48,814 bases of DNA from an uncultured Opitutia bacterium (GTDB lineage: Bacteria; Verrucomicrobiota; Verrucomicrobiia; Opitutales; Opitutaceae). Of this stretch, positions 25,535 to 35,132 are shown piece by piece (the stretch's first letter is position 1; each line of letters starts with the position of its first letter). Made by a program: the position numbers and the translations under genes. The notes below the pieces were generated by a model that was not told the DNA's origin, did not search any database, and was given only the letters and a program-made list of their open reading frames with translations. The stretch spans positions 1 to 48,814 of the forward strand of contig CAIKTR010000099.1 in NCBI GenBank assembly GCA_903830425.1. Reading direction: 5' to 3'.

Positions 25535-28455
25535 CGGATTTCCAGCCGCGCCGTTCCCGTCACGACATCACCGCCCTTCAGCGGCCGCCGCGGGGTGACC
25601 TGCTCGCGGAAATAGGCCTCCGCGCCCTCGTTCGCGTAGTCCGCGACGAGCAGGTGCACGTCGTCGGCGCCCACCCAGCACCGCAGATGCTGGGTGCCAT
25701 CCGAGCACACGCGCACGCCATTGCCCGCCGCGGAGAGCACGGCGGCCTCGAGGACGTTCATCTTGGTCGAGCGAAAATCGTTGGTTCCCTGCGGGGTGCC
25801 GTCCTGGCTCCAGGCCCACGCCGGCGCGTCGCGCGGGCCGACCAGCCCCACGAGCGGACGACCCGGCACAAAGGCCGCGGCCGTGCCGACGGGCCGGCCA
25901 ATGTGGTCCGCCGGATAGACGCTCCAAGGCGCCCGCCGCCGCCACGACAGCGTCTGGCAGCCCAGCGGCAGGCTGAACCCCACGCCGATCTGACGCGGGT
26001 CGAGCGTCGCGGCCCCGGCGACGACAAACTGGTAGTGCACGGTCACCGCGCGGTCGCCAGTCACCCGGAGCGTGAAGGTGCCGGCGGCCTCGGCGTAGGA
26101 GCCCGCGATCCGGACCTCGACTCCGTCCGCCGCTTGGTGGGCGGTGACGGCGGACGCCTGCCACGACGAGCAGGCGGCGGTGAAGATCGCGAGGTCCTGC
26201 CCGGTGCCCTGCATCTGGATGCTGCCGCCATTCTCGCCGGTGAGGGGCAGCAGGAACAGCTCGGGCCCCGCCGTCAGGGCCGCCTCCCCGCTTTTCCCGG
26301 TGGCAGTCAGGCGGCCGGTGACGGCATCCACTGTGAGCACCAGATCCGGCCCGTGGATCACGAAGGCGGATCCGGTTCGGGTCAGCCGCACCGCGCCAGC
26401 CGTTTCCGCCGGGCGGGGCGGAGCGAGCCGGGGGTCGTGCCCGAGCGCGACCTGCCATTCGTCCACGAGGAAGCCGCGCGGGCTGACCGCCCGGATTTCC
26501 AGACGAGACCCCGCCAGCTCGCTACCCGTGACCGGAATCTCCAGCCGGCCCGCGCCGCCGGGCGCGGCGGCGGCCGACGCGACCCCGGATTGCCGGCCGA
26601 GTTGCCATTCGAAGCGGAACTCCTGCAGGTCGCTGAACAGGTGCCGGTTCTCGACGGTGAGGACCACGGGCGCTCCCGGGGCCGGCACCGGGACGCATGC
26701 GGCGCCCAGCCGGAGCGGGGAGAACGCCTTTTTCATGTGCCAGTATTCCGGCTTGGGCCGGCGCCAGCCATCGAGCGGTCCCCAGGCGCCGTAGCCCGCG
26801 TTGTCGCCATTCGGCAGGAAAAAAGAGTCGTCCAGCGCGGCCCAGATCGCGCCGCCGAGCACGGGCTCGGCCGCCTGCATCTTCTCGCGCATCGCCGCCA
26901 GCCCCGGGCCCCAGCCGTCCCGCAGCGAGGGATCGGTCAGCAGTTCCCGCCGGTTGTAGGAATTGAGGTGGCAGAACTCCCCAAACAGCACCGGCCGCGT
27001 CTGCTGCAACGCCTCGGCGGGGCCCTGCGGGCCGGGATAATGGATGACGGCGACCGGCATTTCCTTGGAGCCGAAATTATTGTCCGGGCCCCAGCACTGG
27101 TCATGGAACGCCGCCGGGCGGGTCGGGTCCGCCGCGCGGACGAGCGTGTGGACCTGCGCGAACAGGGGGCTCCACGCCGATTCGTTGGCGAGCGACCGGA
27201 GGATTACCGCGGGGTTATTGGGATAGCCCTGCACCGTCTCGAGGTTCGCCTGGGCGAGGCGCTCGAACACCGCGGCGTCCCGCGGCGTGGCCGGCCCCAC
27301 CCAGCAGAGCGGCGCCTCCAGCTCGACAAAGATCCCCCGGCGATCACACGCCGCGAGAAACTCCTCCGCCGGCGGATAGTGCGACGTGCGGATGAAGTTG
27401 CAGTTGCCCGCGAGGTACAGCTCCGCGTCCTGCTGCCACCAGGGCGGCGTCAGGGCCCGGCCGAGCCGGGGGTGCGCTTCATGCCGGCAGACGCCAAAGA
27501 GCTTGAGCGGGGTGCCGTTGACCAGCACCTGCGCGCCCCGGACCTCGACCTGGCGGAAGCCGAAGGGCTCGGCGATGGTCTCCTCCGCGCCGGCCGGATC
27601 CCGGGCCGTGAGGGTGAGCGTGTGGAGCCGGGGGTGCTCGCAGTCCCATTTCGCCGGGTGGCGCACCGGCAGCGACACGGTCAGGGGGACGGTGGCGCCC
27701 GGCGCAACCTCGTGCCACGCCACCTCGGCGGCGGCGAGGATGTCGCGCGGGGCGCCCTCGCCCGGGGAGACGGTGCAGCGGGCCGTGCCGGACGACGCGC
27801 GGGCGGACTCGTTGCGGAGGAGAAACCGCGCGGTCAGCACGGCATGCTGGAACGCGGGGTCGAAGGCGGTCTCGATCCGGAGGTTGGCGACATGCACCTC
27901 CGGCACGCTGAAGAGCTCCACCTTGCGGCTGATGCCGCCGAGGGGGTGGCCGGCGTACTGCGAGGCGCACGCCAGCCGGTCGAGCGGGGACTCGGACTGC
28001 ACGCTGACCAGCAGGCGGTTCTCGCCGGGGCGGACGGCGGCGGTGAGGTCGCACTCGAAGGGCACGAACCCGCCCTCATGCCGGCCGACGGCGAGGTCGT
28101 TCACCCACACCTGGCAGAGGCTGTGCACGGCCGAGAACCGCAGCTTCAGCCGGCGCCCGGCGGGAACCGCCGCGAGGGTGAAGGTGCGAAAATACGCCGC
28201 CGGGGTCTCCGGCGTGACGGTGAAACCCTGCATCACCCATTCTCCCGGCACCTGGATGTCGCTCCAGGAGGGCGCGGCGTCCGCCGCGGCCGGCGGGTCC
28301 CCGGCGGGCAGGCCGGCGTTGAACTTCCACGTGCCGCCCAGGTCCTGCGGCGCCGCGGGGAGCCCGGCCACGGTCCGGGGCCGCAGGCTCAGCGGCGGCA
28401 CGGACACCGCAGGCAGGACCAGCGGGGCGGAGGGCTCGGGCAGGGGATCGGACAT
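25531..28455 (-). CDS. glycoside hydrolase family 2 protein (beta-galactosidase/glucuronidase-like), no signal peptide
   Basis: DLGGTWKFNAG, VWVNDLAVGRHEGGFVPFECDLTAAVRPGENRLLVSV sugar-binding domain; FNFIRTSHYPPAEEFLAACDRRGIFVELE-like GH2 barrel region, RSLANESAW. Confidence 0.85.
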   Translation of the reverse strand: MSDPLPEPSAPLVLPAVSVPPLSLRPRTVAGLPAAPQDLGGTWKFNAGLPAGDPPAAADAAPSWSDIQVPGEWVMQGFTVTPETPAAYFRTFTLAAVPAGRRLKLRFSAVHSLCQVWVNDLAVGRHEGGFVPFECDLTAAVRPGENRLLVSVQSESPLDRLACASQYAGHPLGGISRKVELFSVPEVHVANLRIETAFDPAFQHAVLTARFLLRNESARASSGTARCTVSPGEGAPRDILAAAEVAWHEVAPGATVPLTVSLPVRHPAKWDCEHPRLHTLTLTARDPAGAEETIAEPFGFRQVEVRGAQVLVNGTPLKLFGVCRHEAHPRLGRALTPPWWQQDAELYLAGNCNFIRTSHYPPAEEFLAACDRRGIFVELEAPLCWVGPATPRDAAVFERLAQANLETVQGYPNNPAVILRSLANESAWSPLFAQVHTLVRAADPTRPAAFHDQCWGPDNNFGSKEMPVAVIHYPGPQGPAEALQQTRPVLFGEFCHLNSYNRRELLTDPSLRDGWGPGLAAMREKMQAAEPVLGGAIWAALDDSFFLPNGDNAGYGAWGPLDGWRRPKPEYWHMKKAFSPLRLGAACVPVPAPGAPVVLTVENRHLFSDLQEFRFEWQLGRQSGVASAAAAPGGAGRLEIPVTGSELAGSRLEIRAVSPRGFLVDEWQVALGHDPRLAPPRPAETAGAVRLTRTGSAFVIHGPDLVLTVDAVTGRLTATGKSGEAALTAGPELFLLPLTGENGGSIQMQGTGQDLAIFTAACSSWQASAVTAHQAADGVEVRIAGSYAEAAGTFTLRVTGDRAVTVHYQFVVAGAATLDPRQIGVGFSLPLGCQTLSWRRRAPWSVYPADHIGRPVGTAAAFVPGRPLVGLVGPRDAPAWAWSQDGTPQGTNDFRSTKMNVLEAAVLSAAGNGVRVCSDGTQHLRCWVGADDVHLLVADYANEGAEAYFREQVTPRRPLKGGDVVTGTARLEIR

Positions 28456-28473
28456 GGAATCCGCAGCCGTCGC

Positions 28474-29325
28474 CTAGAAGAACTTCGCGAGCCGGTCCTC
28501 GACGTCCTGGCGGAAGCGCTCGACCTGGGCGCGGGTGTAGTCGCGCACGGACAGCGCCGGGTTCTGCACCAGCGGGGTCAGGTCCATCGCCCAGGTGATG
28601 CCCTGGTGGGTGTCGGTGGCGTGGGCGGCGTGGTAGGTGGCGTGGGCCAGCCGGCGGCCGGCGGTGGCCAGGTCGTAGCGCTTGCCCCCGCTGATCTGGG
28701 AATCGAAGACCCCGACGAGCGCCGCCGCCACGCTGGGGTAGGCGCTCACGTCGAGCAGCTGCTTGTCGGCCTCGCCCAGCCAGTCGAGGTCGCGCCAGAC
28801 CTCGCAGCCGAGCACGCGCCGCGGCCGCTGGGCCGGCGGCAGGGCCCGCAGCGCCGCGAGCGAGTGGGCCAGCACCGCCACGTGGGTGTCGTGCTTGTCG
28901 GCGGGCTGGTGGAGGTAGACGACCTCGGCGGACGCGGCGGCGAAGATCGCCGTGAGGTCGGCGGTCACCGCCGTCTGGCGCGGGTCCTTCGCGCTGCCGG
29001 CGGGATACCCCAGCTGGAGCTGGATGGAATACTCGCCAATGCAGGCCGCCTTGCGCTGCTCGCGCACGCGCACCGCCTGCATCTCGGCGTCGGAATAGTT
29101 CGCGTAGATCCCCGAGCGCGGGCTGTTCGCGCCGTTGGTCACGACCACGCCGGAAAACCATTTGTCCCGGCGGCCGAAGCACTCGGCGATGCCGTGATAG
29201 GCCATGATCTCGATGTCGTCCTGGTGCGCGCCCACGCAGAGGTGCGTGGTGCGGGCCAGCGCGGCGTCCGGGTCGAGGCCGGGCTCGGGCACATAAATGT
29301 CAGCGTCGGGGTGGGGGAGGTGCAT
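28474..29325 (-). CDS. PIG-L/LmbE family deacetylase
   Basis: LCVGAHQDDIEIMAYHGIAECF, VTNGANSP, VYLHQPADKHDTHVAV. Confidence 0.85.
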   Translation of the reverse strand: MHLPHPDADIYVPEPGLDPDAALARTTHLCVGAHQDDIEIMAYHGIAECFGRRDKWFSGVVVTNGANSPRSGIYANYSDAEMQAVRVREQRKAACIGEYSIQLQLGYPAGSAKDPRQTAVTADLTAIFAAASAEVVYLHQPADKHDTHVAVLAHSLAALRALPPAQRPRRVLGCEVWRDLDWLGEADKQLLDVSAYPSVAAALVGVFDSQISGGKRYDLATAGRRLAHATYHAAHATDTHQGITWAMDLTPLVQNPALSVRDYTRAQVERFRQDVEDRLAKFF

Positions 29326-29330
29326 GGTCG

Positions 29331-30734
29331 TTATTTTTTCAGGGCGGGCAGGCTGGCGGCGGCCACGGCCTGGCCGTGGCGCTTGTCCTTCTCGTCGGGC
29401 GTGTGCAGGCGGAGGGCTTCCGCCAGCGCGGGAAATTCGCCGCGGAGCACGGCGGTGGCCTGCGCCAGCAGGAGCTCGCCGCCCGGGCCGGACATCACGC
29501 GCCCGAGCGCGAGCAGGTGGCGGAGCTCGTAGAAGTCGGCGTAGTGGGCGATGGCGTAGCCGAAGCTCACGCCGATGGACTCGTAGACGGCCCGGGCCCG
29601 CGGGTCGCCGGCCGCCATCGCCGCCTGCACGGCGAGGAGCTGCTCCGGCAGCGGCTGCCCGGCGGGGAAACCGAACCCGGCCAGCCCGGCCAGGCGCCCG
29701 ACCCCCTGCTGGGAGAAATACTGCACGCCGCAGCCCGCGTCCCCCGACCACTCGTCGCAGGGCGCCCCGGCGCGGTAGTCCACCGGCGCGAAGGCCAGCT
29801 CGTTCAGCCACGGGGTGATGTTGCCCGCCGGCGTGACATAGCCGCCGGCCAGGCTGGTGCCGAGCGAGACGCCGAGCACGGCGTCGTCGTTGATCGCCAT
29901 GGCGCCGGCGAGCGCGGTGACCTCGCCGTCGTTGGCGACCTCGAAGGGCACGCCGCCCCAGCGGGCCTGCAGGGTGAAAAACATCCGCCGGATGTGCTGC
30001 TCAAACGCCGCCGCCGGCACCCCGCGGAAGAGGGACGCGACGCGCACCTCGTTGTTCACGTAGACGCCCGCGGCGCTGCCGCCGATGGCGTCGACCCGCG
30101 GCAGGTGCGCGGCCGCGCGGGCCAGCGTGTCCTGCACGCCCGCCAGATGGTAGGCGGGGTCCGACTGGAAGTAGGGGTTCCAGGCGATCTCCTCCGAATA
30201 AACGACCTGGCCGTCGATCAGCGCGGCGGCCTTGCGGTCGCTGCCCCCGAGGTCGAAGCCGATCCGGCAGCCGTCCAGGTGCCGGCCCATCGCCAGCGTG
30301 GAGGTGTCGGCGGCCGGCAGTCCGTCCAGCGGACAGGCCGTCAGCGAGAACGGGCGGCCGTACACCTTCATGCCCATGAAGGCATGGTCGAAGGCCCGGG
30401 CGCCCGCCGGATGGTAGCTGGCCGCCAGGGCGGCCGCGAGCTCGTCGGCCCCGGCCACGAGCACCTGGCAGCCGCCCTTTTGCCAGAGCAGGAACTTCAG
30501 GAGGCGCTCGACGTAGCGCAGCGTGTGCCCGGCGCCGGGGTGCGCGGGGGCCAGGAGGCGGTCGCGGTGCACGGAGGCCGTGCCGTCGGCCCGGATGAGC
30601 GCGAGGGCGAAGGGCCGGGCGCCGGGGTCGCGGGCCACCAGGGCGCGATAGGCCCGGTTCCACAGCACGGCGGGCAGGAACTCCGGGTCCAGCACGGGAC
30701 GAAACTTGGGTGAGGTCGGGAGGGAGGGAGGCAT
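29331..30734 (-). CDS. ROK-family-like sugar kinase with long N-terminal extension
   Basis: IGFDLGGSDRKAAALIDGQVV, VDAIGGSAAGVYV, FEVANDGEVTALAGAMAI, LGVSLGTSLAGGYV. Confidence 0.75.
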   Translation of the reverse strand: MPPSLPTSPKFRPVLDPEFLPAVLWNRAYRALVARDPGARPFALALIRADGTASVHRDRLLAPAHPGAGHTLRYVERLLKFLLWQKGGCQVLVAGADELAAALAASYHPAGARAFDHAFMGMKVYGRPFSLTACPLDGLPAADTSTLAMGRHLDGCRIGFDLGGSDRKAAALIDGQVVYSEEIAWNPYFQSDPAYHLAGVQDTLARAAAHLPRVDAIGGSAAGVYVNNEVRVASLFRGVPAAAFEQHIRRMFFTLQARWGGVPFEVANDGEVTALAGAMAINDDAVLGVSLGTSLAGGYVTPAGNITPWLNELAFAPVDYRAGAPCDEWSGDAGCGVQYFSQQGVGRLAGLAGFGFPAGQPLPEQLLAVQAAMAAGDPRARAVYESIGVSFGYAIAHYADFYELRHLLALGRVMSGPGGELLLAQATAVLRGEFPALAEALRLHTPDEKDKRHGQAVAAASLPALKK

Positions 30735-30823
30735 GGAGCGTAGGCGCGGGGCCAAGGTTCAGGACGCTGCCAGAAGTCGGACGGGTTGGCGAGGCCGCAG
30801 GAAACGCGCCCCGCCGCCGCCGG

Positions 30824-31633
30824 TCATTTGCCCGCGCCCAGGCCCGGGTGGGCCTGCACCAGCGCCCTGAGCTGGCGGGCGGTCTCCGGCGGCAGCGAGC
30901 CGTCGTCGTGCGTGGTGGGCGGGATCGCGTAGACCACGGAGACGAGGACGAGCGCCGCGAGATACGTCCCGGCCATGGCCGGATGCGAACCGTCGCTGGC
31001 ATGCAGCATCAGCGGCTGGGCGCGGCGGTAATTGTCCCGCCAGAGATCCCCCACCGGGGCCACCTCGGCGCCGCACTGCCGCGCCGCCTCGGCATACCAG
31101 CGGTGCAGCCGGGCCTGCATCTCCTCGGGATTGGCGCCCAGTGCGCCGGCCCCGGGAGCCTGCCGCCACGCCTGGCGGTGGCGGGCCCAGGTCTGGAACA
31201 AAATGATCCGGGTCGCGGGCTGCCGCTGGTGGATGTAGCCGGCGAGCCCCGTGCAGGCCTCGAGAAACTGCTGGCGGGCGGTGCGGTCGGTCTCCGCCAG
31301 GGCCGGCAGCTGGCTTTGCTCCTGCAGGATCACCACGTCGTAGGGCGCCTCGAGCTTCTTCAGGAGCGCGGCGTCCTGGCCATGCCCGGCCAAGGTCTGC
31401 CCGCCCGAGGCATGGGAGACGACCCGGGGCGCCTCCTGCGCCGCGCCCGCCGCCACCTGGCGGAAAACCTCCGGCAGATTGTTGACGTAGACGTAGCTGT
31501 TGCCGACGAAGAGCACGTCCAGCGGCCGGGCGAAGGCGCCGGGGCCGGCCAGGGCCGGCAGCAGGACGGCCAGGAAGAACCGGAACATCCGGGCCGGCGC
31601 GCGCGTCGGCCGGCTGCGGACGGGGGCGTGCAC
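30824..31633 (-). CDS. secreted SGNH/GDSL-type hydrolase (DUF4886-like)
   Basis: MFRFFLAVLLPALAGPGAFA signal; DVLFVGNSYVYVNNLP block I; DVVILQEQSQ; DGSHPAMAGTYLAAL Asp-x-x-His block. Confidence 0.75.
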   Translation of the reverse strand: MHAPVRSRPTRAPARMFRFFLAVLLPALAGPGAFARPLDVLFVGNSYVYVNNLPEVFRQVAAGAAQEAPRVVSHASGGQTLAGHGQDAALLKKLEAPYDVVILQEQSQLPALAETDRTARQQFLEACTGLAGYIHQRQPATRIILFQTWARHRQAWRQAPGAGALGANPEEMQARLHRWYAEAARQCGAEVAPVGDLWRDNYRRAQPLMLHASDGSHPAMAGTYLAALVLVSVVYAIPPTTHDDGSLPPETARQLRALVQAHPGLGAGK

Positions 31634-31651
31634 GGGGTGGCTCCGGCGGGA

Positions 31652-32665
31652 TCAGGCCTGGTATTGGCTGACCACGGCCCGGACGATTTTTTCCAGCTCG
31701 GGGCGGGAGAGGGGCGTGGTGGGCGTGGCGGGCGCGCGGCGCGCCTCGCACTCCCGGGCGGCCTCGGGGTAGCCGCACTCGCCGAGGATGCAGGCCAGCT
31801 TGCCCTTGGTCTCCTCCAGGTGGGTCTGCTCCTGCGGCCCCAGCGGGTAGCGGGGCGGGCCGGGGTCAAAGCCCCGCAGCGCGACGGCGGCCCGGAAGCC
31901 CTCGGGGAAGTTGCCGGCGGCGAACATGGTGGCGATCAGCTCCTGGATCTTGAGCTGCACCCGGCGGCACTCGGCGTAGTTGCCGGCCTGGAAGTCCTGG
32001 TAGATCTTCAGGATCACCTCGGGGATCACGCCGGAGCTGGCGATGGTGCCGCCGTCGCCGCCCATCATCAGGCTCGGGAACAGGATCTCCTCGGTGCCGC
32101 TGAAGCACACGAAATCGGGGCGCTGCGGCTTGATCTGGGCCAGCATCGTGCAGAACCGGGGGAAGTCCCGGCTGGAATCCTTGATCCCGATGATCCGCGG
32201 GCAGTCCAGCGCCAGGCGCTGCACCACCGGCAGGCTGATCTCGTTGGAAAACTGCGGGATGTTGTAGAGGAGGATGTCGATCGGGCTGCGGGCCGCGATC
32301 TCGCGGAAGAAATGCTCAATGCTCTCCTGGCTGACCTTGTAATAGTAGGGGCCGGTGATGCTGACCGCCGCGCAGCCGAGGTCCGCATAGGCGGCGCAGG
32401 CCTGCAGCACGAGGTCGATGTTCGCCTCGGCCGCGCCCGCCAGGATGGGCACGCGCCCGCGGGTCTCGCTCGCCATGATCTGCACCACCCGCAGCCGCTC
32501 CTCGAAGCTCAGGCGGATGAACTCGCCCGTGCTGCCGTTGGGATAAAGCCCGTGGATCCCCTTGTCGATCAGCCACGAGGTCATCCGGCGGAGTTCCGGC
32601 TCGTTGATCGCCCCGTCGCTGCGGAACGGCACGATGTTGGGGGTGTAGATGCCTTGGATTTTCAC
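31652..32665 (-). CDS. dihydrodipicolinate synthase/N-acetylneuraminate lyase family aldolase
   Basis: GLYPNGSTGEFIRLSFEER, VSITGPYYYKVSQE, DILLYNIPQFSN, IIGIKDSSRDF Schiff-base lysine. Confidence 0.85.
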   Translation of the reverse strand: MKIQGIYTPNIVPFRSDGAINEPELRRMTSWLIDKGIHGLYPNGSTGEFIRLSFEERLRVVQIMASETRGRVPILAGAAEANIDLVLQACAAYADLGCAAVSITGPYYYKVSQESIEHFFREIAARSPIDILLYNIPQFSNEISLPVVQRLALDCPRIIGIKDSSRDFPRFCTMLAQIKPQRPDFVCFSGTEEILFPSLMMGGDGGTIASSGVIPEVILKIYQDFQAGNYAECRRVQLKIQELIATMFAAGNFPEGFRAAVALRGFDPGPPRYPLGPQEQTHLEETKGKLACILGECGYPEAARECEARRAPATPTTPLSRPELEKIVRAVVSQYQA

Positions 32666-32734
32666 GCGTTCTGGTGGCTACACGCTTTGGGCGCGGGAGA
32701 CGAGGAGACTTTCACGGCCCGCGGGCGGGGCCGG

Positions 32735-33835
32735 TCAGGCCGGCCCGGCGCCGGGGTGCTGGACGGCGTCCACCATCGCCCGGAAGTTCTCCATCGGCGT
32801 GTCGAGCTGGACGTGGTGCGTCGGGCCGATGATGAGGCCGCCGCCGTGGCCGAGGGTGGCCAGGCGCGTGCGCACTTCCGCGCGCACCGCCGCCGGCGTG
32901 CCGAAGGGCAGCGTGAACTGCTCGTCGATCGAGCCCCAGAAGCACAGCTTGTCGCCATACTCGCGCTTCAGCCGCGCCGGATCCATGCAGGCGGGCTGGA
33001 CCGGGTTGAGCACGTCCACCCCGATCTCGATCAGGTCCGGGATGATCGGGTAGATCACGCCGTCGGAATGGTAGGCGATCTTCAGCCGGGGGTTGAGGCG
33101 CTTGAGCTCGGCGTAGTACCGCGCCATCCGCGGCTTGAAGATCCGCCGCCACATCTCGGGCGACAGCGTCATCGCGGTCTGGCCGCCGACGTCGTCCCCC
33201 GTCCAGATCATGTCCACCCCGAGCGCCACCAGCCGCTTGGCCGCGGCCAGATGGTAGTCGTACGGGAGGTCGAGGATCGCCTCGGCGAGCTCGGGGTTGT
33301 CGACGAAATCCATCATCATCTGCTCCAGGCCGCGGAGGGCCCAGGCGGTTTCGAACACCGTCGTCACCGTCGCGCCGACAATGTAATAGTCGCGCCCGTG
33401 CTCGCGGATCAGCTGTTCGGCCGCCTGGTAGAGCTCGGGCCGGTGCGGGTCGGGCGCCCGGTAGCGGGTGATCGCGTCGTCGTCGGCCAGGGGGTGGTGG
33501 CAGGTCTCGGTGTAGTGCCCCCGCCCAAAGGGCGTCTCGTAGGGGCACACCTCCCAGCCCACGCCCCATTCGTCGACGTAGTCCTGGTCGGACTGGTAGT
33601 AGGAGTTGGCCCAGCCGACGCTGGTGAGCAGCATGTCCTCCTGCAGGGCGCGCTCGAGCTGGTAGGTGTTGCCGCCGCCGTGCGGATTATGGGCGCCGTC
33701 GCCGTCCAGCTTCAGCTCGCGGCGCAGCCGCTGCGCAAATTCGGGCGTGAAGCTGATCTGCATCGGGCAGCGGTCCGGCTGCTCGTGGTTGAGCGCCATC
33801 TGCACCCGGTCCCGTGGTTTGATCAGCGATTGCAT
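32735..33835 (-). CDS. URO-D superfamily protein, paralog 2
   Basis: KPRDRVQMALNHEQPDRCPMQISF N-terminal URO-D-like pattern; LKIAYHSDGVIYPIIPDLIEIGVDVLNPVQP. Confidence 0.85.
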   Translation of the reverse strand: MQSLIKPRDRVQMALNHEQPDRCPMQISFTPEFAQRLRRELKLDGDGAHNPHGGGNTYQLERALQEDMLLTSVGWANSYYQSDQDYVDEWGVGWEVCPYETPFGRGHYTETCHHPLADDDAITRYRAPDPHRPELYQAAEQLIREHGRDYYIVGATVTTVFETAWALRGLEQMMMDFVDNPELAEAILDLPYDYHLAAAKRLVALGVDMIWTGDDVGGQTAMTLSPEMWRRIFKPRMARYYAELKRLNPRLKIAYHSDGVIYPIIPDLIEIGVDVLNPVQPACMDPARLKREYGDKLCFWGSIDEQFTLPFGTPAAVRAEVRTRLATLGHGGGLIIGPTHHVQLDTPMENFRAMVDAVQHPGAGPA

Positions 33836-33907
33836 AGGTAAGAAGATTTCCTGAGGCCCTCCCTCGCTAGCAGAGGAAGGCGGCGCGGTCGCGCCTATTC
33901 CCTCCGG

Positions 33908-35020
33908 TCATAACCGGGCCGCGGCGGCGCGCGCCACCAGGCGGGTCACGCGGTCGAGCTCGCCGTCGGGCGGGAGCTGGTCGCCGGGCGCGATGATCAG
34001 GGCCGGGCTCTGCCGGCGGAGGTCGAGCCAGGCCTCCACCTGCTCGTCGAAGACCCGCAGGGGCACGCTGGCGTGGAAGCTGCCGGGGGGCACGCCGCCC
34101 GACAGCACGTAGCCCGGCCCGGCCTCCGCCCGGCATTCGGCCGGCGTGAGGTCGCCCCCGGGCGCGGGCGTGGCGGCATCGGCCCCGTCGAAGCCCAGCT
34201 CCCGCGTGGCCTGCAGCAGCCCCCGCAGCCGCCCGTCGATGTGCGTCACGATCGGCTTGCCGCAGTCGTGCGCCAGGCGGGTCATCGTCCGGTAGCAGTC
34301 CCCGCTGTAGCGCCGGACCCAGGGCGGGCTGTGGGTGTCGCTGCTGAGGTTGTCGGAGTGGATCAGGACCTGGGAGGGCCCCTCGGCCAGCAGGCGGCAG
34401 GCGCGGGCGTGCGCGGTGTTGATCGCCGCGAGCGTCGCCGCGAACTCCGCCGGCTCGTCGGCGGCGAGCAGCACCGTCCGCTCGACCCCGGCGTAGCGGC
34501 TCAGGAAGAAGCCCAGCCCGGTGTACGGCACCTGCACCAGCGGCAGCCCGAGGTCGCCGACCTGGGCGTCGACCGCGTGGAACAGCTCCCAGTCCGCGGC
34601 ATAGCGGATGCGCTCGAAGACGTAGCGGATGACCTTCAGGTCCTCGACCCCCTGGATCATGGGGTGGGTGATGGGCCAGCTGAAGGTGACCGGGGACCAC
34701 TCGCGCCGCTCCTCCACCGTGCCGACCGGGGTCTCGAACCGGTGAAAGTAGCTCTCGCCGCGGATGCCCGAGGCGACCCGGATCGGGTCGGGGAAGGATT
34801 CGCGGTAGAACGAGCCGAGGTTGACGTGGATCGCCGCGCCGGTGTGGCGATGCAGCGCCAGCAGGGCCGCGACCTTGTCGCGGTTGGCGCCGTCGGTCTT
34901 GCCGGGGATGAACTTGCCCCCGCCGTGGCCGGCGTGCCAGTACGAGAGGTCGGCCAGCGCGGGCACCGTGTCCGGCTGGCCGCCGGTGTAGACGGCGAGG
35001 AGTTGCTGGCGCGGGGTCAT
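33908..35020 (-). CDS. URO-D superfamily protein, paralog 3
   Basis: MTPRQQLLAVYTGGQPDTVPALADLSYW; MTRLAHDCGKPIVTHIDGRLRGLLQATRELGFDGADAATPAPGGDLT. Confidence 0.8.
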   Translation of the reverse strand: MTPRQQLLAVYTGGQPDTVPALADLSYWHAGHGGGKFIPGKTDGANRDKVAALLALHRHTGAAIHVNLGSFYRESFPDPIRVASGIRGESYFHRFETPVGTVEERREWSPVTFSWPITHPMIQGVEDLKVIRYVFERIRYAADWELFHAVDAQVGDLGLPLVQVPYTGLGFFLSRYAGVERTVLLAADEPAEFAATLAAINTAHARACRLLAEGPSQVLIHSDNLSSDTHSPPWVRRYSGDCYRTMTRLAHDCGKPIVTHIDGRLRGLLQATRELGFDGADAATPAPGGDLTPAECRAEAGPGYVLSGGVPPGSFHASVPLRVFDEQVEAWLDLRRQSPALIIAPGDQLPPDGELDRVTRLVARAAAARL

Positions 35021-35132
35021 GGGGCGGGCACCTGCCGGCAGCCTAAAATCCGCGGCGCGCCTGTCAAAGGATCGGTGCGCCCGGCCCGCTGATTTTGTTT
35101 TACGTGGCCGGGGGGAGCTGAACCATCGCGCG

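Noticed and set aside
25654-29532. 1292-aa plus-strand ORF
   Set aside because: Antisense to GH2 and PIG-L genes, which carry clear family motifs; shadow composition.
30710-33841. 1043-aa plus-strand ORF
   Set aside because: Antisense to the SGNH, aldolase and URO-D genes; shadow composition.
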